Positions 35,383 to 43,888 of a stretch of 64,000 nt of DNA are shown one piece after another. The translations under genes and the position numbers were made by a program. The DNA comes from Microbulbifer sp. YPW16 (GTDB lineage: Bacteria > Pseudomonadota > Gammaproteobacteria > Pseudomonadales > Cellvibrionaceae): the NCBI RefSeq assembly GCF_021290385.1, contig NZ_CP089928.1, positions 1,968,501 to 2,032,500 on the forward strand, in the 5' to 3' direction. Under the pieces are notes generated by a model. That model did not search any database. It had not been told where the DNA came from and saw nothing but the letters and a program-made list of their open reading frames with translations. Numbering within the stretch: the stretch's first letter is position 1; the number at the start of each line of letters is the position of its first letter.

Positions 35383-36588
35383 ATGCATAAAATTGACGGC
35401 CCCCTGAACGGCCTGAAAGTCCTGGATTTCTCCACCCTGCTGCCGGGCCCCTACGCCAGCATGCTGCTGGCGGACATGGGCGCCGAGGTGCTGCGAATCG
35501 AGTCACCCAGCCGCCCCGACATGCTGCGCGGACTGCCTCCGATGGTGGGGGGCAATGGCCCGGGAGCGGAAAAGGTTTCTGCCGCCCATGCCAGTATCAA
35601 TCGCAACAAGAAATCCCTGGCGCTGGACCTGAAGAGTGAGCGCGCCGGTGAAATCATCAGGCGCCTGCTGACCGAATATGACGTGGTGCTGGAACAGTTC
35701 CGCCCCGGCGTGATGGACCGACTGGGCCTGGGTTACAGTACCCTGCGCAAGATGCGCAAGGACCTGGTTTACTGCTCCGTCACCGGCTACGGCCAGACCG
35801 GCCCGATGAAGGGCCGTGCCGGGCACGACATCAACTACCTGGCCCTGTCGGGACTGGCGAGCTACTCGGGCCGCGCCGACAGCGGCCCCACGCTCAGCGG
35901 TACCCAGCTGGCGGATATCGCTGGCGGCTCGCACCACGCGGTGATGGGCATCCTTGCCGCCGTGTACCAGCGCGAGAAAACCGGCAAGGGGAGCCATGTG
36001 GATATCAGCATGACCGACTGCGCCTTCGCCCTGAATGCCATCAGCGCCGCCAATGCCCTTGCCGGTGCCGGTGAACCACAACTGGGTGGCGAGCTGCTCA
36101 ATGGCGGCAGCTACTACGATTACTACCGCACTGCCGACGACCGCTACCTGTCGGTGGGCAGCCTCGAGCCCCAGTTCGCCGAGCAGTTCTTCCACGGCAT
36201 CGGCTACGGGGAGTGGATAGAGCGGGTGTTACAGCCGGACCAGCAGCACGCCCTGAAACGCGATATCAGCGAGGTTATCGCCAGCCGCCCGCTGGACCAC
36301 TGGATGCGGGTGTTTGAGGGCTGTGACGCCTGCGTGGAGCCGGTGCTGGGTTTCCTCGAGGCATCCCAGAGCGTCCTGATGCAGGAACGCGAGATGCTGT
36401 GCGACGCGGAACTCCCCAACGGCGAGACCCTGCACCAGGTCAATACACCACTGTCATTCGGCAGCGCCAAACCCCGCCGGCATGTAGCCGGCGCCCCGCT
36501 CGGCAGCCATACCCGCGAGCTGCTGCGTGACCTGGGCTACGATGGTGAGGAGATCGAGGCGCTGCGCAGCCAGGGCGTGATCGCCTGA
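35383..36588 (+). CDS. CaiB/BaiF family (class III) CoA transferase or acyl-CoA racemase
   Basis: 401 residues. LKVLDFSTLLPGPYASMLLADMGAEVLRIES, the N-terminal Rossmann-type motif, then YGQTGPMKGRAGHDINYLALSG with the catalytic Asp, and GKGSHVDISMTDCAF. The protein is close to alpha-methylacyl-CoA racemase (AMACR)-type members, which suits a branched-chain acyl-CoA pathway alongside the acyl-CoA dehydrogenase. ATG 35383, with AAGGGA upstream, is the family start; the open frame begins within the repeat region and is not used. Confidence 0.88.
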   Translation: MHKIDGPLNGLKVLDFSTLLPGPYASMLLADMGAEVLRIESPSRPDMLRGLPPMVGGNGPGAEKVSAAHASINRNKKSLALDLKSERAGEIIRRLLTEYDVVLEQFRPGVMDRLGLGYSTLRKMRKDLVYCSVTGYGQTGPMKGRAGHDINYLALSGLASYSGRADSGPTLSGTQLADIAGGSHHAVMGILAAVYQREKTGKGSHVDISMTDCAFALNAISAANALAGAGEPQLGGELLNGGSYYDYYRTADDRYLSVGSLEPQFAEQFFHGIGYGEWIERVLQPDQQHALKRDISEVIASRPLDHWMRVFEGCDACVEPVLGFLEASQSVLMQEREMLCDAELPNGETLHQVNTPLSFGSAKPRRHVAGAPLGSHTRELLRDLGYDGEEIEALRSQGVIA

Positions 36589-36604
36589 GCCTGGGCACAT
36601 CGCC

Positions 36605-36793
36605 ATGGCCCACCGCAAACCCCACCTGCCGGAGAAGACCTGCCCGGTGTGCGGGCTGCGGTTCTGCTGGAGAAGGAAATGGGCCAACTGTTGGGAACAG
36701 GTGAAATAGTGCAGTGAGCGCTGTCGCCGCCAACGCCAGCGGGGACAGCGAACGAGGCAAGACAGCGACGGCAGGGAGGCCGACCCCGAGTGA
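36605..36793 (+). pseudogene. DUF2256 zinc-ribbon gene with in-frame amber codon
   Basis: From ATG 36605 the frame reads MAHRKPHLPEKTCPVCGLRF and continues to KWANCWEQVK, then TAG at 36707-36709, then CSERCRR and a charged tail to TGA at 36791. DUF2256 proteins normally read VKYCSERCRR at this point, so the amber replaces a Tyr codon (TAC/TAT to TAG, one base). The stop splits the CxxC...CxxxC zinc ribbon. The downstream part is intact and its TGA overlaps the photolyase GTG (GTGA), so the full gene was recently or still is functional. Options: recent nonsense mutation, readthrough, or sequence error. Confidence 0.8.
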
Positions 36794-38094
36794 ACCTGGT
36801 CTGGTTCCGCAACGACCTGCGTACCGCGGATAACGCCGCACTGACCGCCGCCTGTAACGACGCCCGGCGGCGGGGCCGGCAGGTGCGGGCCGTCTACTGC
36901 CTGGACCCGCGCCAGTTCCAGCGCGACCGGTATGGCTTCCGGCGCACGGAAAAATTCCGCGCGCGCTTCCTCCTGCAGACCCTGGCCGAACTGCGCGCAC
37001 AGCTGGCCAGCCTGAATATCACCCTGCTGGTGCGCGACGATTACCCGGAAGCCGTGATCCCGGCACTGGTACGCAAGGCCGGTGTCTCCGACCTGTACCT
37101 GCAGCATGAGTGGACCCGGGACGACCGGCGGGTGGAAACCGCAGTGATGCGAGCCGAGGGTATGGCCCTGGTCACGCCACACCGATACTTCGACCAGTTC
37201 TTGCTGCACCCGGACGACGTGCCCTTCGCTACGGAAGAACTTCCTCGCGTGTTTACCGGGTTCCGCAAGGCCTGCGAAGCGGACTGGCAGGTGCGCGACT
37301 GCCTGCCCCGCCCGACGCCGATGCCCCGGGAAAACCAGGCAGCCGCCGGGGCCCCGCTGCCCACTCTGGCTGACCTGGGCCTCGAGGACTTTACCCCCGA
37401 CCCGCGCAGCGCATTTCCCTTCGATGGCGGCGAGCTGGCCGCCCGCCAGCGCATCCAGGAATACTTCTGGGACACCGAGAACCTGGCCCGCTACAAGCAC
37501 ACCCGCAACGGCATGATCGGCACCGAGTACAGCTCCAAGCTGTCCCCCTGGCTCGCCAACGGCAGTTTGTCGGCGCGGCAGGTATACCAACAGGTCCAAC
37601 AGTTCGAACGGGACGTAACTGCCAACGAGGATACCTACTGGCTGGTATTCGAACTGCTGTGGCGGGACTTCTTCCGCTACGTGAGCCTGAAGCACGGCGA
37701 CCGCATCTTCCAGCAGGGCGGCATCCTGCAGGAACAGTACGACTGGCACCGCGACCCGGAAGAGGTACAGCGTTGGATCAACGGCGAGACCGGGTACGAC
37801 TTCGTCAATGCCAATATGCGCGAAATCGCCACCACCGGCTGGATGAGTAACCGCGGCCGGCAGAATGTGGCCAGCTACTTTGCCCGCGAGCGCCAGCAGG
37901 ACTGGCGCATCGGCGCCGCCTACTTCGAGAGCCTGCTGCTGGACTACGACGTGCACAGCAATTACGGCAACTGGATGTACAACAGCGGCGTTGGCAACGA
38001 CCCGCGCGACCGCCACTTCAATATCGACAGCCAGGCAGACCGCTACGACCCGGACGGGGACTATCGCCGGCTGTGGCTACCCGGCAACGACTAA
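36790..38094 (+). CDS. DASH-type cryptochrome/photolyase
   Basis: 434 residues. N-terminal photolyase domain (LVWFRNDLRTADNAAL) and C-terminal FAD domain with GTEYSSKLSPWLANGSLSA, WRDFFRYVSLKHG, GYDFVNANMREIATTGWMSNRGRQN and FNIDSQADRYDPDGDY. The order and the WMSNRGRQNVASYF block are those of CRY-DASH, which repairs cyclobutane dimers in single-stranded DNA and may signal. The GTG start overlaps the stop of the DUF2256 gene, and the next flavoprotein starts 17 bases downstream, so the three form one transcript. Confidence 0.92.
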   Translation: MNLVWFRNDLRTADNAALTAACNDARRRGRQVRAVYCLDPRQFQRDRYGFRRTEKFRARFLLQTLAELRAQLASLNITLLVRDDYPEAVIPALVRKAGVSDLYLQHEWTRDDRRVETAVMRAEGMALVTPHRYFDQFLLHPDDVPFATEELPRVFTGFRKACEADWQVRDCLPRPTPMPRENQAAAGAPLPTLADLGLEDFTPDPRSAFPFDGGELAARQRIQEYFWDTENLARYKHTRNGMIGTEYSSKLSPWLANGSLSARQVYQQVQQFERDVTANEDTYWLVFELLWRDFFRYVSLKHGDRIFQQGGILQEQYDWHRDPEEVQRWINGETGYDFVNANMREIATTGWMSNRGRQNVASYFARERQQDWRIGAAYFESLLLDYDVHSNYGNWMYNSGVGNDPRDRHFNIDSQADRYDPDGDYRRLWLPGND

Positions 38095-38111
38095 CCCCAC
38101 ACAGGGCAAGC

Positions 38112-39647
38112 ATGAAAAGACTGCGACTGATCCTCGGTGACCAGCTGAACCACAAGCACAGCTGGTACAGGAACGACGATGACGACACCCTGTATTTCAT
38201 CGCCGAGATGCGCCAGGAGACCGACTACACCAAGCACCATATCCAGAAAGTGGTGGCCTTCTTCGAGGCCATGGAAGCCTTCGCCGGCTGGCTGCGGGAC
38301 CAGGGCAAGAAGGTGGTGCACTACAAACTGGACGGCAAGAACAATACCCAGAAGCTGGGCACCAATATCGCCGCGCTGGTGGAGGAGCGCGCTATCGAAA
38401 AGTTCGAATACCAGCTGCCGGACGAATACCGCCTGGACCAGCAACTGAAACAGCTGGCGGACGACCTGAGCATCGAGTGTGAAGCCTTCGATACCGAGCA
38501 CTTCATCACCGGCCGCAATGAGCTGGCGGAGTTCTTCGAGGGTAAAAAGTCGCTGCTGATGGAGAGCTTCTACCGGCATATGCGCAAGAAGCACGATGTG
38601 CTGATGACGGACAACGGCAAGCCTGAAGGTGGCAAGTGGAACTTCGACCAGAGCAACCGCAGGAAGTGGAAGGGCCAGCCGCAGATCCCCCACGAGAAGG
38701 GCTTTCGCAAGGACGTACGCAAGACCCTGAAGCGCATCGAGACCGCCGGGGTAACAACCTTCGGCAATATCGACCCGCAGAACTTCAACTGGCCCACAAC
38801 CCGCGCAGACTGCCTCAAGGTACTGCGCTACTTCTGCGAGCATCTTTTAGTCCACTTCGGTGACTACCAGGATGCCATGGATCCGGACCAGGTCTACCTG
38901 TTCCACAGTCGCCTGAGCTTCGCCATGAACAGCAAGCTGCTGCACCCGATGGAAGTGATCCAGGCGGTGATCGAACACTGGCAAGACAACAAGTCCAGTA
39001 TCTCACTGAACGAGGTGGAGGGCTTCGTGCGGCAGATCCTCGGCTGGCGGGAGTACATGCGCGGTATCTACTGGAAGGAGATGCCCGGCTATGCCCGCTG
39101 CAACCGGCTCGACAATCAAAAGGACCTGCCCGGGTTTTACTGGACCGGCGACACACAGATGAACTGCCTGCACCACGCCATCAAAAACAGCCTGGACCAC
39201 GCCTACGCCCACCATATCCAGCGCCTGATGATCACCGGCAACTTCGCCCTGCTGCTGGGTGTGCACCCTGACCAGGTGGACGCCTGGTACCTGGGCATCT
39301 ATATCGATGCCATCGAGTGGGTGGAGATCACCAATACCCGCGGCATGAGCCAGTTCGCTGATGGCGGCCTGGTAGCCACCAAGCCCTACGTCAGCAGCGG
39401 CAGCTATATCGACAAGATGAGCAACTACTGCAAGGGCTGCCGCTATAACGTGAAGGAAAAGACCGGCGAGGACGCCTGCCCATTTAACAGCCTGTACTGG
39501 AATTTCCTGGCTGAGAAGCGGGAACACTTTGCGGGGAACCAGCGGATGGCGATGATGTTGAGTACCCTGGACAGAATGGACCCGGACGACCTGGAAGGCC
39601 TGCGCTCCCGGGCCCGTCAGGTGATTCGCAGCCCGCACGATTACTGA
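38112..39647 (+). CDS. iron-sulfur bacterial cryptochrome/photolyase (FeS-BCP, PhrB-like)
   Basis: 511 residues of the deoxyribodipyrimidine photolyase-related family (RLILGDQLNHKHSWY at the N-terminus). FAD-domain motifs include FGDYQDAM, HSRLSFAMNSKLLHP, GWREYMRGIYW and GNFALLLGVHP. Four candidate cluster Cys: one in YARCNRLD, two in NYCKGCRYN and one in DACPFN, matching the [4Fe-4S] ligands known from Agrobacterium PhrB, a (6-4) photolyase. Start ATG 38112 is 17 bases after the CRY-DASH stop. Likely role: light-driven (6-4) photoproduct repair. Confidence 0.92.
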   Translation: MKRLRLILGDQLNHKHSWYRNDDDDTLYFIAEMRQETDYTKHHIQKVVAFFEAMEAFAGWLRDQGKKVVHYKLDGKNNTQKLGTNIAALVEERAIEKFEYQLPDEYRLDQQLKQLADDLSIECEAFDTEHFITGRNELAEFFEGKKSLLMESFYRHMRKKHDVLMTDNGKPEGGKWNFDQSNRRKWKGQPQIPHEKGFRKDVRKTLKRIETAGVTTFGNIDPQNFNWPTTRADCLKVLRYFCEHLLVHFGDYQDAMDPDQVYLFHSRLSFAMNSKLLHPMEVIQAVIEHWQDNKSSISLNEVEGFVRQILGWREYMRGIYWKEMPGYARCNRLDNQKDLPGFYWTGDTQMNCLHHAIKNSLDHAYAHHIQRLMITGNFALLLGVHPDQVDAWYLGIYIDAIEWVEITNTRGMSQFADGGLVATKPYVSSGSYIDKMSNYCKGCRYNVKEKTGEDACPFNSLYWNFLAEKREHFAGNQRMAMMLSTLDRMDPDDLEGLRSRARQVIRSPHDY

Positions 39648-39744
39648 CCTTGTATTTCGCGTTAAGGGCCCGGCTGTCTATACTGAGCACTCTACCCGAA
39701 AGACGGCAAACCACCCGATAAGCTAGGATCGTCACCAAACCCCT

Positions 39745-39987
39745 ATGCAGCAATCCCAGCCCAACAACCCCCTCCACGGCATCAAGCTCGCCACTATCGT
39801 CGAGGAGCTGGAAGAGCACTATGGCTGGGAGGGGCTGGCCGAACGCATCGATATCAATTGCTTCAAGAGTAACCCGTCGGTGAAGTCCAGCCTCAAGTTC
39901 CTGCGCAGGACCCCCTGGGCACGGACTAAAGTGGAGCAGCTCTACCTGGCCACCTTCAGCAGCGACAATCCCTGGGGGAAAAGCTGA
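39745..39987 (+). CDS. VF530-family (DUF2132) DNA-binding-like protein
   Basis: 80 residues: [49 protein letters not shown] and KVEQLYL are the DUF2132/VF530 signature. The structure of a Vibrio fischeri member suggested DNA binding; no function is established. Sits 98 bases after the photolyase gene, on the same strand; whether it belongs to that unit is unclear. Confidence 0.88.
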   Translation: MQQSQPNNPLHGIKLATIVEELEEHYGWEGLAERIDINCFKSNPSVKSSLKFLRRTPWARTKVEQLYLATFSSDNPWGKS

Positions 39988-40209
39988 CAACAACACCGGG
40001 GAAAGAATTAACCTGGCCAAATCAACGGCCTGCCTCCCTGGCGAAAAAGGCACAATCCCCGCCTGAATACTCCCCCCGTAAGAACCGGCTCAATAACAGC
40101 AAGCCAGGCGAGGCAATGGGCCAGGACATTCCCGTCCATATTGACCCTACCCGCCAAGCCAGTACAGTTAGTCCTTCCAAGATCATTCTCTGCATATCGA
40201 AGGTTAATA

Positions 40210-40749
40210 ATGAGCCAGGGCTTTGACCCAAAATCGTATATACGCACCATCCCCGACTGGCCCGAACCCGGTGTGCAGTTCCGGGACATTACTACCCTGC
40301 TGGAAAATGCCCGGGCCTTCCGCTGTGTGATAGATACCCTCGTGCAGCGCTATTTTGACGCCGATATCAGCGCGGTGGTCGGTGTGGATGCCAGGGGCTT
40401 TATCCTGGGTGCCCCACTCGCCTATGAACTGAAAACCGGCTTTGTTCCTGTGCGCAAGAAGGGCAAGCTGCCCTTTGACACCATTACCGAAAGCTACCAG
40501 CTGGAATACGGCACTGCCGAAGTTGAACTGCATGCCGACGCCCTGCGGGCCGGGGACCGGGTTATCCTGGTGGATGACCTGATTGCCACCGGCGGCACCC
40601 TGCTGGCAGCCAGCAGCCTGATCAGCAGACTGGGGGCGGAAGTTGTCGAGGCCTGTGCGATTATTGACTTGCCGGACCTGGGGGGCAGTGAAAAGCTCGG
40701 GCAACAGGGATTGAAGGTTTTTTCCCTTTGCCAGTATCGGGGCGAATAA
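40210..40749 (+). CDS. apt: adenine phosphoribosyltransferase
   Basis: Purine salvage: adenine + PRPP to AMP. 179 residues. [21 protein letters not shown], the Apt N-terminal motif, [18 protein letters not shown], and the PRPP-binding loop [17 protein letters not shown]. Start ATG 40210 matches the family; a longer frame from 40141 lacks similarity. Stands alone; an AzgA-type purine permease lies at the window end. Confidence 0.95.
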   Translation: MSQGFDPKSYIRTIPDWPEPGVQFRDITTLLENARAFRCVIDTLVQRYFDADISAVVGVDARGFILGAPLAYELKTGFVPVRKKGKLPFDTITESYQLEYGTAEVELHADALRAGDRVILVDDLIATGGTLLAASSLISRLGAEVVEACAIIDLPDLGGSEKLGQQGLKVFSLCQYRGE

Positions 40750-40840
40750 CCCCCTTGCCTGGTTTCAGGCTGGCCACCGCATTCGAACTCCTGCAATAAC
40801 AGTGGCCCCTTTTAAACTCATGACCCCAAAGCGGGAGGCT

Positions 40841-41191
40841 CTATGGGGTCGGAATCGGCATACACTCCATCACTTCCACGCAGTCACCGGGAAAGATACT
40901 GAAATGCGGGTGGTGCTCAAATAGCTTTGCCGCGGCGTCGTGGCTGTCCGCCTTGATAATGACATAGCCGGTCATGTTATTACTGGTGTCGGTGATGCCG
41001 GCGGAGTCAATACGCTTGGTTTTGCCCAGCGGTCCACCGGACTCCACCAGGATGTCCTTATGGGTTTCCATCCAGTCGCCCCAGGCGGCCATGCCTTCCT
41101 GGATGCGCTGCTGGCGCTCTTCTTCGGACAGGTGCTCCCATCCTTTCATTGAGCCGGGAGTGCCGAGGTACATGGCGAGGTAGTTTTTCAT
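40841..41191 (-). CDS. YciI/YCII-related protein
   Basis: 116 residues of the ferredoxin-like YCII/DGPF group: MKNYLAMYLGTPGS at the start, a central ESGGPLGKTKRID and YVIIKADSHDAAAKLFEHHPHFS. Members are putative small-molecule enzymes; none of the function is fixed by sequence. It lies 49 bases downstream of an SRPBCC gene on the same strand, a pairing often seen for these two families. Confidence 0.82.
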   Translation of the reverse strand: MKNYLAMYLGTPGSMKGWEHLSEEERQQRIQEGMAAWGDWMETHKDILVESGGPLGKTKRIDSAGITDTSNNMTGYVIIKADSHDAAAKLFEHHPHFSIFPGDCVEVMECMPIPTP

Positions 41192-41240
41192 TGTCGTTCC
41201 TTACATTGGTGGTATCGATTGCATGTTTAGCGGGTAAAAA

Positions 41241-41684
41241 TCACTCACTGATTTCCGGTTCGACCAGGCGGGCCAGTGCCAGCAGTGACTCCTGCCAGCC
41301 CAGGTAGCACATTTCCACCGGGATCATTGCGGGAAGGCCCTCCGCGACGATCTTAAGCTCGGTACCACAGGACACGGGCTTCAGGGTCACCGTCACCTGC
41401 ATGGTGCCGGGGAGATGCGGGTTGTCGAAGGTGTCGGTGTAGCGGATCCGTTCGTTCTCCACCAACTCCAGGTATTCGCCGCCGAAAGAGTGGCTCTGGC
41501 CATTGCTGAAGTTGATAAACGAGGCCCTGAAGGTGCCGCCCACCTCCGGCTCCAGGTAGTCGAAATTGGCGTAAAAGCCATCCGGCGGCAGCCATTTGGC
41601 CATTGCCTGGGGATTCAGGAAGGCGCGATACACGCGCTCTGTCGGGGCGCGCAGGATACGATGTAAATTTACGGTGCCAGTCAT
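41241..41684 (-). CDS. SRPBCC (AHSA1-type) domain protein
   Basis: 147 residues with the START/Bet v1-like AHSA1 pattern: LHRILRAPTERVYRAFLNP, AMAKWLPPDGF, GGTFRASFINF, and a C-terminal helix GWQESLLALARLVE. Such proteins bind hydrophobic ligands; the specific ligand is unknown. Probable two-gene unit with the YciI gene downstream. Confidence 0.85.
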   Translation of the reverse strand: MTGTVNLHRILRAPTERVYRAFLNPQAMAKWLPPDGFYANFDYLEPEVGGTFRASFINFSNGQSHSFGGEYLELVENERIRYTDTFDNPHLPGTMQVTVTLKPVSCGTELKIVAEGLPAMIPVEMCYLGWQESLLALARLVEPEISE

Positions 41685-41921
41685 GGTGTTTCCCCTGTTC
41701 TTTGTTCCGTTGGTTGTCTCAGTCGCGTGTATGATCGCGCAGGCGGGTCAACAATCTATTTGCCTTTTCATTAATAACTCCATAGTGCCCAAATGGGCAG
41801 CAGACCACTGTGATGCACTGCGGGTTGCCCTGCTGAATTCATGCGTCTTGATAGTTAGTCGAACGGAAGTGCTGGTATTCGACAATGGGCTGAAATTTTT
41901 TTTGGCTTTTTCCGGACTGGT

Positions 41922-42110
41922 TCAGCCGGCCTTCAGTTCGGCCTGGCACCGTGCGCGGAAGCGCTGTTCCGGGCCCTGCTGTGCCGGTTCCAGCATGCAC
42001 TGGTAGGCGGCGCGTATTTCATCTTTCCAGCCCCAAGTGGCGGCGGAGATCGGCAGACTTTGCGCGCGACAGGCGGTAGTCGGTGAGTGCGCCAAGGGGA
42101 AACGGAGTCT
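41922..42110 (-). pseudogene. gene remnant (C-terminal fragment, unidentified)
   Basis: A minus-strand frame open between TAG (42111-42113) and TGA (41922-41924). It encodes a protein-like C-terminus: ISAATWGWKDEIRAAYQCML, then EPAQQGPEQRFRARCQAELKAG. It has no start codon near its upstream end and abuts the octamer repeat. Amphipathic and Cys-containing, unlike random GC-rich frames. I do not recognise the parent family. Confidence 0.4.
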
Positions 42111-42115
42111 CTATC

Positions 42116-42163
42116 AGGCGCACAGGCGCACAGGCGCACAGGCGCACAGGCGCACAGGCGCAG
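42116..42163. repeat. tandem octanucleotide repeat (about 6 units)
   Basis: Six consecutive copies of AGGCGCAC, the last ending AGGCGCAG. The 8-bp period is not a multiple of three, so unit gain or loss would shift frame in anything reading through it. Confidence 0.92.
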
Positions 42164-42279
42164 CCTAATTTTCAGGCTTTTATATCCGCGACCCAGGTCA
42201 TTTCTATTTGCGCAATTCCATGTAATTATCCAGATTCTGGCCCCAGGCCAGTCAGCATATGTACAAGGGGGAAGGCATC

Positions 42280-42648
42280 ATGATCGATTTCGAAAACAAG
42301 ACCATCTTCAAGCTCAAGCAGAAGCATTCCTACGCTGAAAAAGTATCCGAGCTTTTGATGGATGGCGAGGAAGTGCTGGATGCTTTCAAGTCCATGCGCG
42401 ACGGGGTGGTATTCACCAGCAAGCGCATTATCGCGGTCAATATCCAGGGCATCACTGGCAGCAAGAGGTCTTTCACTTCCCTGCCTTACAAGAATATCGT
42501 CGCCTTCTCTATCGAGACCTCGGGTACACTCGATATCGACAGCGAACTGGAACTCTATTTCTCCGAGGTTGGCAGGGTGAGGTTTGAGTTCAGCGGCAAG
42601 GCCCGCATCAAGGACATCGCGCACTATATAGGCCGCTACGCGCTCTGA
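42280..42648 (+). CDS. PH-domain (bPH-type) protein
   Basis: 122 residues. Pleckstrin-homology-like bacterial domain: MDGEEVLDAFKSMRDGVVFTSKRIIAVN, KRSFTSLPYKNIVAFSIETSG and the C-terminal amphipathic helix IKDIAHYIGRYAL. Proteins of this type occur in many bacteria; the ligand is unknown. ATG 42280 follows GGGGGAAGG closely and is preferred to 42259. Confidence 0.85.
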   Translation: MIDFENKTIFKLKQKHSYAEKVSELLMDGEEVLDAFKSMRDGVVFTSKRIIAVNIQGITGSKRSFTSLPYKNIVAFSIETSGTLDIDSELELYFSEVGRVRFEFSGKARIKDIAHYIGRYAL

Positions 42649-42707
42649 ACCTCTCTGCCAGCTATTCCCGGAAAGCCCACACAAGAAGAAGAGATAAAAG
42701 TAAGACC

Positions 42708-43790
42708 ATGCGATTGACGGGAAAGATAGTGCTGCTGATCTCCCTGCTATGTTCACCAGCTTTGGCAATGGAAACAGCCAGTCACGGTGGGCCTGGCGCC
42801 GGCCTTGATCGCGAGCTTGATGCCATCGCCAGGGACTTTGAGATTCCGGCACTCTCCGTCGCCGTTATCGCGTCTGGAGAGCTGGTCTATACGGGCGGGG
42901 CCGGCTACGAGGACCAGGAGCAAGAGGTGCCAGTCACGGGGGATACCAGGTTCCGTATCGCTTCCATCTCCAAGCTGTTTGCAGCTCAGGCTATTATGCA
43001 GCTGGCTGAGGCTGGCAAGCTAGACCTGGATGACCCGATTGCGGATTACCTGCCCGGTTTCGAACAATCCCCCATCACCATCCGGCAACTGCTCACCCAC
43101 AGCTCGGGCCTGAGCGACCTGGTTCGGCCAGTTGGCACTGAAGAACAGAGAACGGAACAAGCCTATTTCGCGCTGGTCAATACCGCGATGGAGATCACTG
43201 GTACCGAGCACGGCTTCGAATACAGCGATACCGGCTTTAACCTCCTGGGAGCCATTATCAGCAGGGCTAGCAGCAAGGCTTTCCCTGATTACATCCAGCA
43301 GCACATACTCACGCCCGTGAACATGCGGCACAGCGGCTACTATGACGGCCAACAGGGTACCGCTCCCGAGGTATCGCCAACATATCAAGGCAAGGTGCTG
43401 ACCGAAGCCCAGCGGCGGCCTTTCGATACCAGCTTTTACCCCAGTGAAGGAGTGGTTTCCACTGCCGGAGATCTGGGGCGCTGGCTGGTGGCCACCCTGA
43501 ACCAGGATAACAGGCTGCTCAGCAGAGCCAGCTATTCACAAATGCTGGAACCGCGCGTGAAGACCACATGGGGAGATATTCACATCGGCCTGGGATGGCA
43601 GGTCTACGAGGTGGATGGCCGCTTTATCGCTCGCCACCCTGGCAGTATACGTGGTTACAAGTCCCTGCTGCTCAGCTATCCCAGAGAGGGCAACGCCATC
43701 ATCCTGCTGACCAACGCAGCGAAGGCGCCCCGTTTCGATATCGCCGATCGCCTTGCAGAAAAATTGAGGCAGGCGAAAGTCTGGCGCTGA
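42708..43790 (+). CDS. secreted serine hydrolase, beta-lactamase/class C-like family
   Basis: 360 residues with a signal peptide (IVLLISLLCSPALA). Active-site motifs: SxxK Ser86-Lys89 in RIASISKLF, Y-S-D in FEYSDTGFNLL in place of YxN, and HPG in ARHPGSIRGYK. LTHSSGL is also typical. The family includes esterases, D-aminopeptidases and DD-peptidases; calling it a resistance beta-lactamase is not supported. A decayed relative of its 3' end lies about 1 kb downstream. Confidence 0.88.
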   Translation: MRLTGKIVLLISLLCSPALAMETASHGGPGAGLDRELDAIARDFEIPALSVAVIASGELVYTGGAGYEDQEQEVPVTGDTRFRIASISKLFAAQAIMQLAEAGKLDLDDPIADYLPGFEQSPITIRQLLTHSSGLSDLVRPVGTEEQRTEQAYFALVNTAMEITGTEHGFEYSDTGFNLLGAIISRASSKAFPDYIQQHILTPVNMRHSGYYDGQQGTAPEVSPTYQGKVLTEAQRRPFDTSFYPSEGVVSTAGDLGRWLVATLNQDNRLLSRASYSQMLEPRVKTTWGDIHIGLGWQVYEVDGRFIARHPGSIRGYKSLLLSYPREGNAIILLTNAAKAPRFDIADRLAEKLRQAKVWR

Positions 43791-43888
43791 GCCCTGAAAA
43801 CGCTACAGCAACGCTATAAACCGTAAATTATATCCGGGTATAGCTCGCCAGGCTTTCACTATGAATGACGTTACCTCATGGCCACAAA

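Larger units (their letters stand above)
41685..42279. other. 595-base gap with AT-rich stretch, gene remnant and tandem repeat
   Basis: Contains an AT-rich stretch (41700-41920), a decayed minus-strand reading frame (41922-42110) and an octanucleotide tandem array (42116-42163), both listed separately. No intact gene is visible. Composition differs from the flanking genes. Confidence 0.6.

Noticed and set aside
42116-42163. CRISPR array
   Set aside because: Units are 8 bp with no spacers, and no cas genes are nearby; it is a simple tandem repeat.
42708-43790. Antibiotic-resistance beta-lactamase
   Set aside because: It has the SxxK fold but a YSD rather than YxN motif and an HPG box, typical of esterase/peptidase-like members. 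Resistance cannot be claimed.
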